Shown here one piece after another: positions 13,105 through 14,437 of a DNA stretch of 14,437 bases (position 1 is its first letter; each line of letters begins with the position of its first letter). The position numbers and the translations under genes were made by a program. This stretch comes from Ruminococcaceae bacterium UBA1320 (GTDB lineage Bacteria > Bacillota > Clostridia > Oscillospirales > Ethanoligenentaceae). Location of the stretch: contig DBTI01000156.1 in the NCBI GenBank assembly GCA_002306975.1, positions 1-14,437 of the forward strand. The letters are read 5' to 3'. Below the pieces are notes generated by a model, which worked only from the letters and a program-made list of their open reading frames with translations, was not told the origin of the DNA and did not search any database.

Positions 13105-13164
13105 AACACCAAATAAAGAATATAAAAGGAGGATGTGAAAACTTTTCTACTGGTGTTATCTTAA
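13105..13164 (+). other. Orphan strong ribosome site in the tail fibre leader
   Basis: AAAGGAGG at 13125-13132 is followed at once by ATG TGA, a start with an immediate stop. A GTG at 13135 opens only nine codons ('VKTFLLVLS'). The site lies inside a 7-bp inverted repeat (AACACCA 13105-13111 with TGGTGTT 13151-13157). The tail fibre ATG 50 bp downstream has its own weaker site. It may be a leader structure or the remnant of a lost gene start. Confidence 0.35.
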
Positions 13165-13184
13165 AATAAGGATAGGTGTATTTT

Positions 13185-14437
13185 ATGTACAACACAGAAA
13201 GACGAGGATTTACCGAGCTAGAAGCAGGCGAGCTGAGCAAATTTGAAAGTTTGAATTCCAATATTGAATTGTTTGACAAGGCAGTTGACCGTTGGGGAAC
13301 CGCTTCATGGAATGAGAATGTATTGCAGGTAACCTCGGAAATAGCATCGCAGGAACTTTATACAGGATTATCGGTTTCGTTCATGCTTGCAACCACAAAC
13401 CCAGAAAGTGCAACCATTAAGCTTGACGGTCTTGATGTAAAAGAACTGTTAACATCAACTGGTGAGAGTATGACAGCAGGAGTCTTAACTGCCGGACAGA
13501 TTTATACAGTAACTTATGACGGCACAGCATTCCGTATCAGTAATGTTGCTCATGCAACTTCCGCAGATACTGCTAAAAGCTCTGATGAAGCAACACATGC
13601 GACAAATGCTGACAGTGCAACAACAGCGACAAGCGCAGACAATGCAACACATGCCGCTAACGCGGACAGCGCTACAACAGCGGCAAATGCTGATATGGCT
13701 GCTAATTACACTGCAGATGGCGGTATCGCCGCTGAATTTGACAATCTAAGCAATTCAATCAGCAACCTTGCAGGCAGCGGCAGGACTACCGAAACCGTGA
13801 AGGATAATGCTGACAACATCTCATCACTTCAGGTATCTCTTGACAATCTCGCAAGGACTTCACTTCCGGCCTCGTCATATACTGCCGCAGATGTTCTTGC
13901 AAAGGTTGAAACTGTTGATGGTACTGGCTCCGACCTAGACGCTGACATGGTTGACGGCAATCATGCCACCGATTTTGCAACAGCGGAACAGGGTGCTAAA
14001 GCTGATGCGGCACTTCCAGCGGATTCTTATACTGCGGAAGATATTTTGACGAAACTTAAGACTGTTGATGGATATAATTCCGGCCTCGATGCTGACACAC
14101 TTGATGGATTGGACTCGGCAGCTTTTGCATCTATAGCTGATTTAACTTTCCAAAAAGCAGGTGGTACAGCTACAGTCATAACCCTTACAATGGCAACTTT
14201 GGCTGATGGTTACGCAAAAACGTTTATCGCTGCCGCAAATAATAGCGGCACAGCGACCACCATCAACGGTAAACCGCTGTATAAACCCAACACCACGGTT
14301 GCACCGAATTTAGTTGCGGGTAAAGCTTACACGGTTTGGTACAATGCCGTCGGTGACTGTTTTTTTGTTAAAGCATCAGCAGAGGGTACCGCCGGCGCCG
14401 CTGATGTACTTGCCGGCAAAACTTTCAGCAACGATGA
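13185..14437 (+). CDS. Tail fibre protein with repeats (3' end outside window)
   Basis: Open for 417 codons to the window edge; C-terminus missing. AAGGATAGGTG (13168-13178) precedes ATG by 6 nt. Residues 1-121 are a beta-rich attachment domain ('YNTERRGFTELEAGELSKFE' start; 'YTVTYDGTAFRISN'). Residues 122-175 are an Ala-Asp/Asn-Ser/Thr-rich degenerate repeat ('ATHATNADSATTATSADNAT'), a likely thin trimeric shaft. Residues 227-326 hold two 50-residue repeats, each with 'YTA', 'TVDG' and an 'LDAD-LDG' type motif. Then comes a region with 'NGKPLYKPNTTVAPNLVAGK' and the start of an 'AADVLAGKTFSND' motif common in Firmicutes phage fibres. Likely the long or side fibre that binds the host surface. 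Confidence 0.8.
   Translation, partial: MYNTERRGFTELEAGELSKFESLNSNIELFDKAVDRWGTASWNENVLQVTSEIASQELYTGLSVSFMLATTNPESATIKLDGLDVKELLTSTGESMTAGVLTAGQIYTVTYDGTAFRISNVAHATSADTAKSSDEATHATNADSATTATSADNATHAANADSATTAANADMAANYTADGGIAAEFDNLSNSISNLAGSGRTTETVKDNADNISSLQVSLDNLARTSLPASSYTAADVLAKVETVDGTGSDLDADMVDGNHATDFATAEQGAKADAALPADSYTAEDILTKLKTVDGYNSGLDADTLDGLDSAAFASIADLTFQKAGGTATVITLTMATLADGYAKTFIAAANNSGTATTINGKPLYKPNTTVAPNLVAGKAYTVWYNAVGDCFFVKASAEGTAGAADVLAGKTFSND
13863..14162 (+). repeat. Two tandem 150-bp coding repeats in the tail fibre
   Basis: Units 13863-14012 and 14013-14162 each code 50 residues in register. They begin 'LPASSYTAADVLAKVETVDG' and 'LPADSYTAEDILTKLKTVDG', and carry 'LDADMVDG' and 'LDADTLDG' at the same offset. 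Nucleotide identity is moderate, so the duplication is old or held by selection. Confidence 0.8.

Noticed and set aside
1..14437. CRISPR array, tRNA or rRNA genes, integrase attachment site
   Set aside because: No regularly spaced repeats, cloverleaf or rRNA signature was seen; repeats found are coding or are RNA hairpins.

Overview
The window is the head-to-tail joining, tail and host-recognition part of the late operon of a siphovirus or siphovirus-type prophage. Every structural gene is on the + strand, packed with 0-60 bp gaps or short overlaps, in the usual order: HK97-gp10-like protein, tail terminator, major tail protein, tail assembly chaperones, tape measure, distal tail protein, Gp37-like tail hub, baseplate or fibre proteins. 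The strong AGGAGG ribosome sites, the phi13-type major tail protein, the ReqiPepy6 Gp37-like protein and a CD1375-like small protein point to a Firmicutes host, probably in Clostridia. The exact genus cannot be read from this sequence. The window holds no terminase, capsid, lysis, integrase or repressor gene.

Region 1 (1-2231): HK97-gp10-like protein, tail terminator, a short terminator hairpin, the major tail protein with an added C-terminal bacterial Ig-like domain, and an unrecognised 135-residue protein followed by a strong hairpin. Region 2 (2338-2843): tail assembly chaperone with a textbook -1 frameshift signal (CCCAAAC, stop codon, 8-bp stem) that makes a 168-residue fusion.

Region 3 (2847-3476) does not belong to the tail operon. 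It is an AT-rich inserted cassette (moron) with its own perfect-consensus sigma-A promoter, a palindrome over the transcription start, a small membrane-anchored SHOCT-domain protein, and then what looks like a type I toxin-antitoxin module. That module has a 23-residue membrane peptide with a ribosome site folded into a hairpin, a 5'UTR able to pair with the 3'UTR over 23 bp, and a convergent antisense RNA gene with its own promoter and terminator. The cassette ends in a 10-bp-stem terminator just before the tape measure gene. It is the most interesting part of the window and suggests a temperate phage.

Region 4 (3502-11234): 1583-residue tape measure protein, distal tail protein, Gp37-like hub and a baseplate or fibre-adaptor protein with a TTG start. 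Region 5 (11238-14437): host-contact proteins, namely a glycine-rich adhesin-like protein of clearly different base composition, two small proteins, a terminator, and a repeat-bearing tail fibre that runs off the window.

All assignments come from reading the sequence and from remembered family patterns; no search was run.
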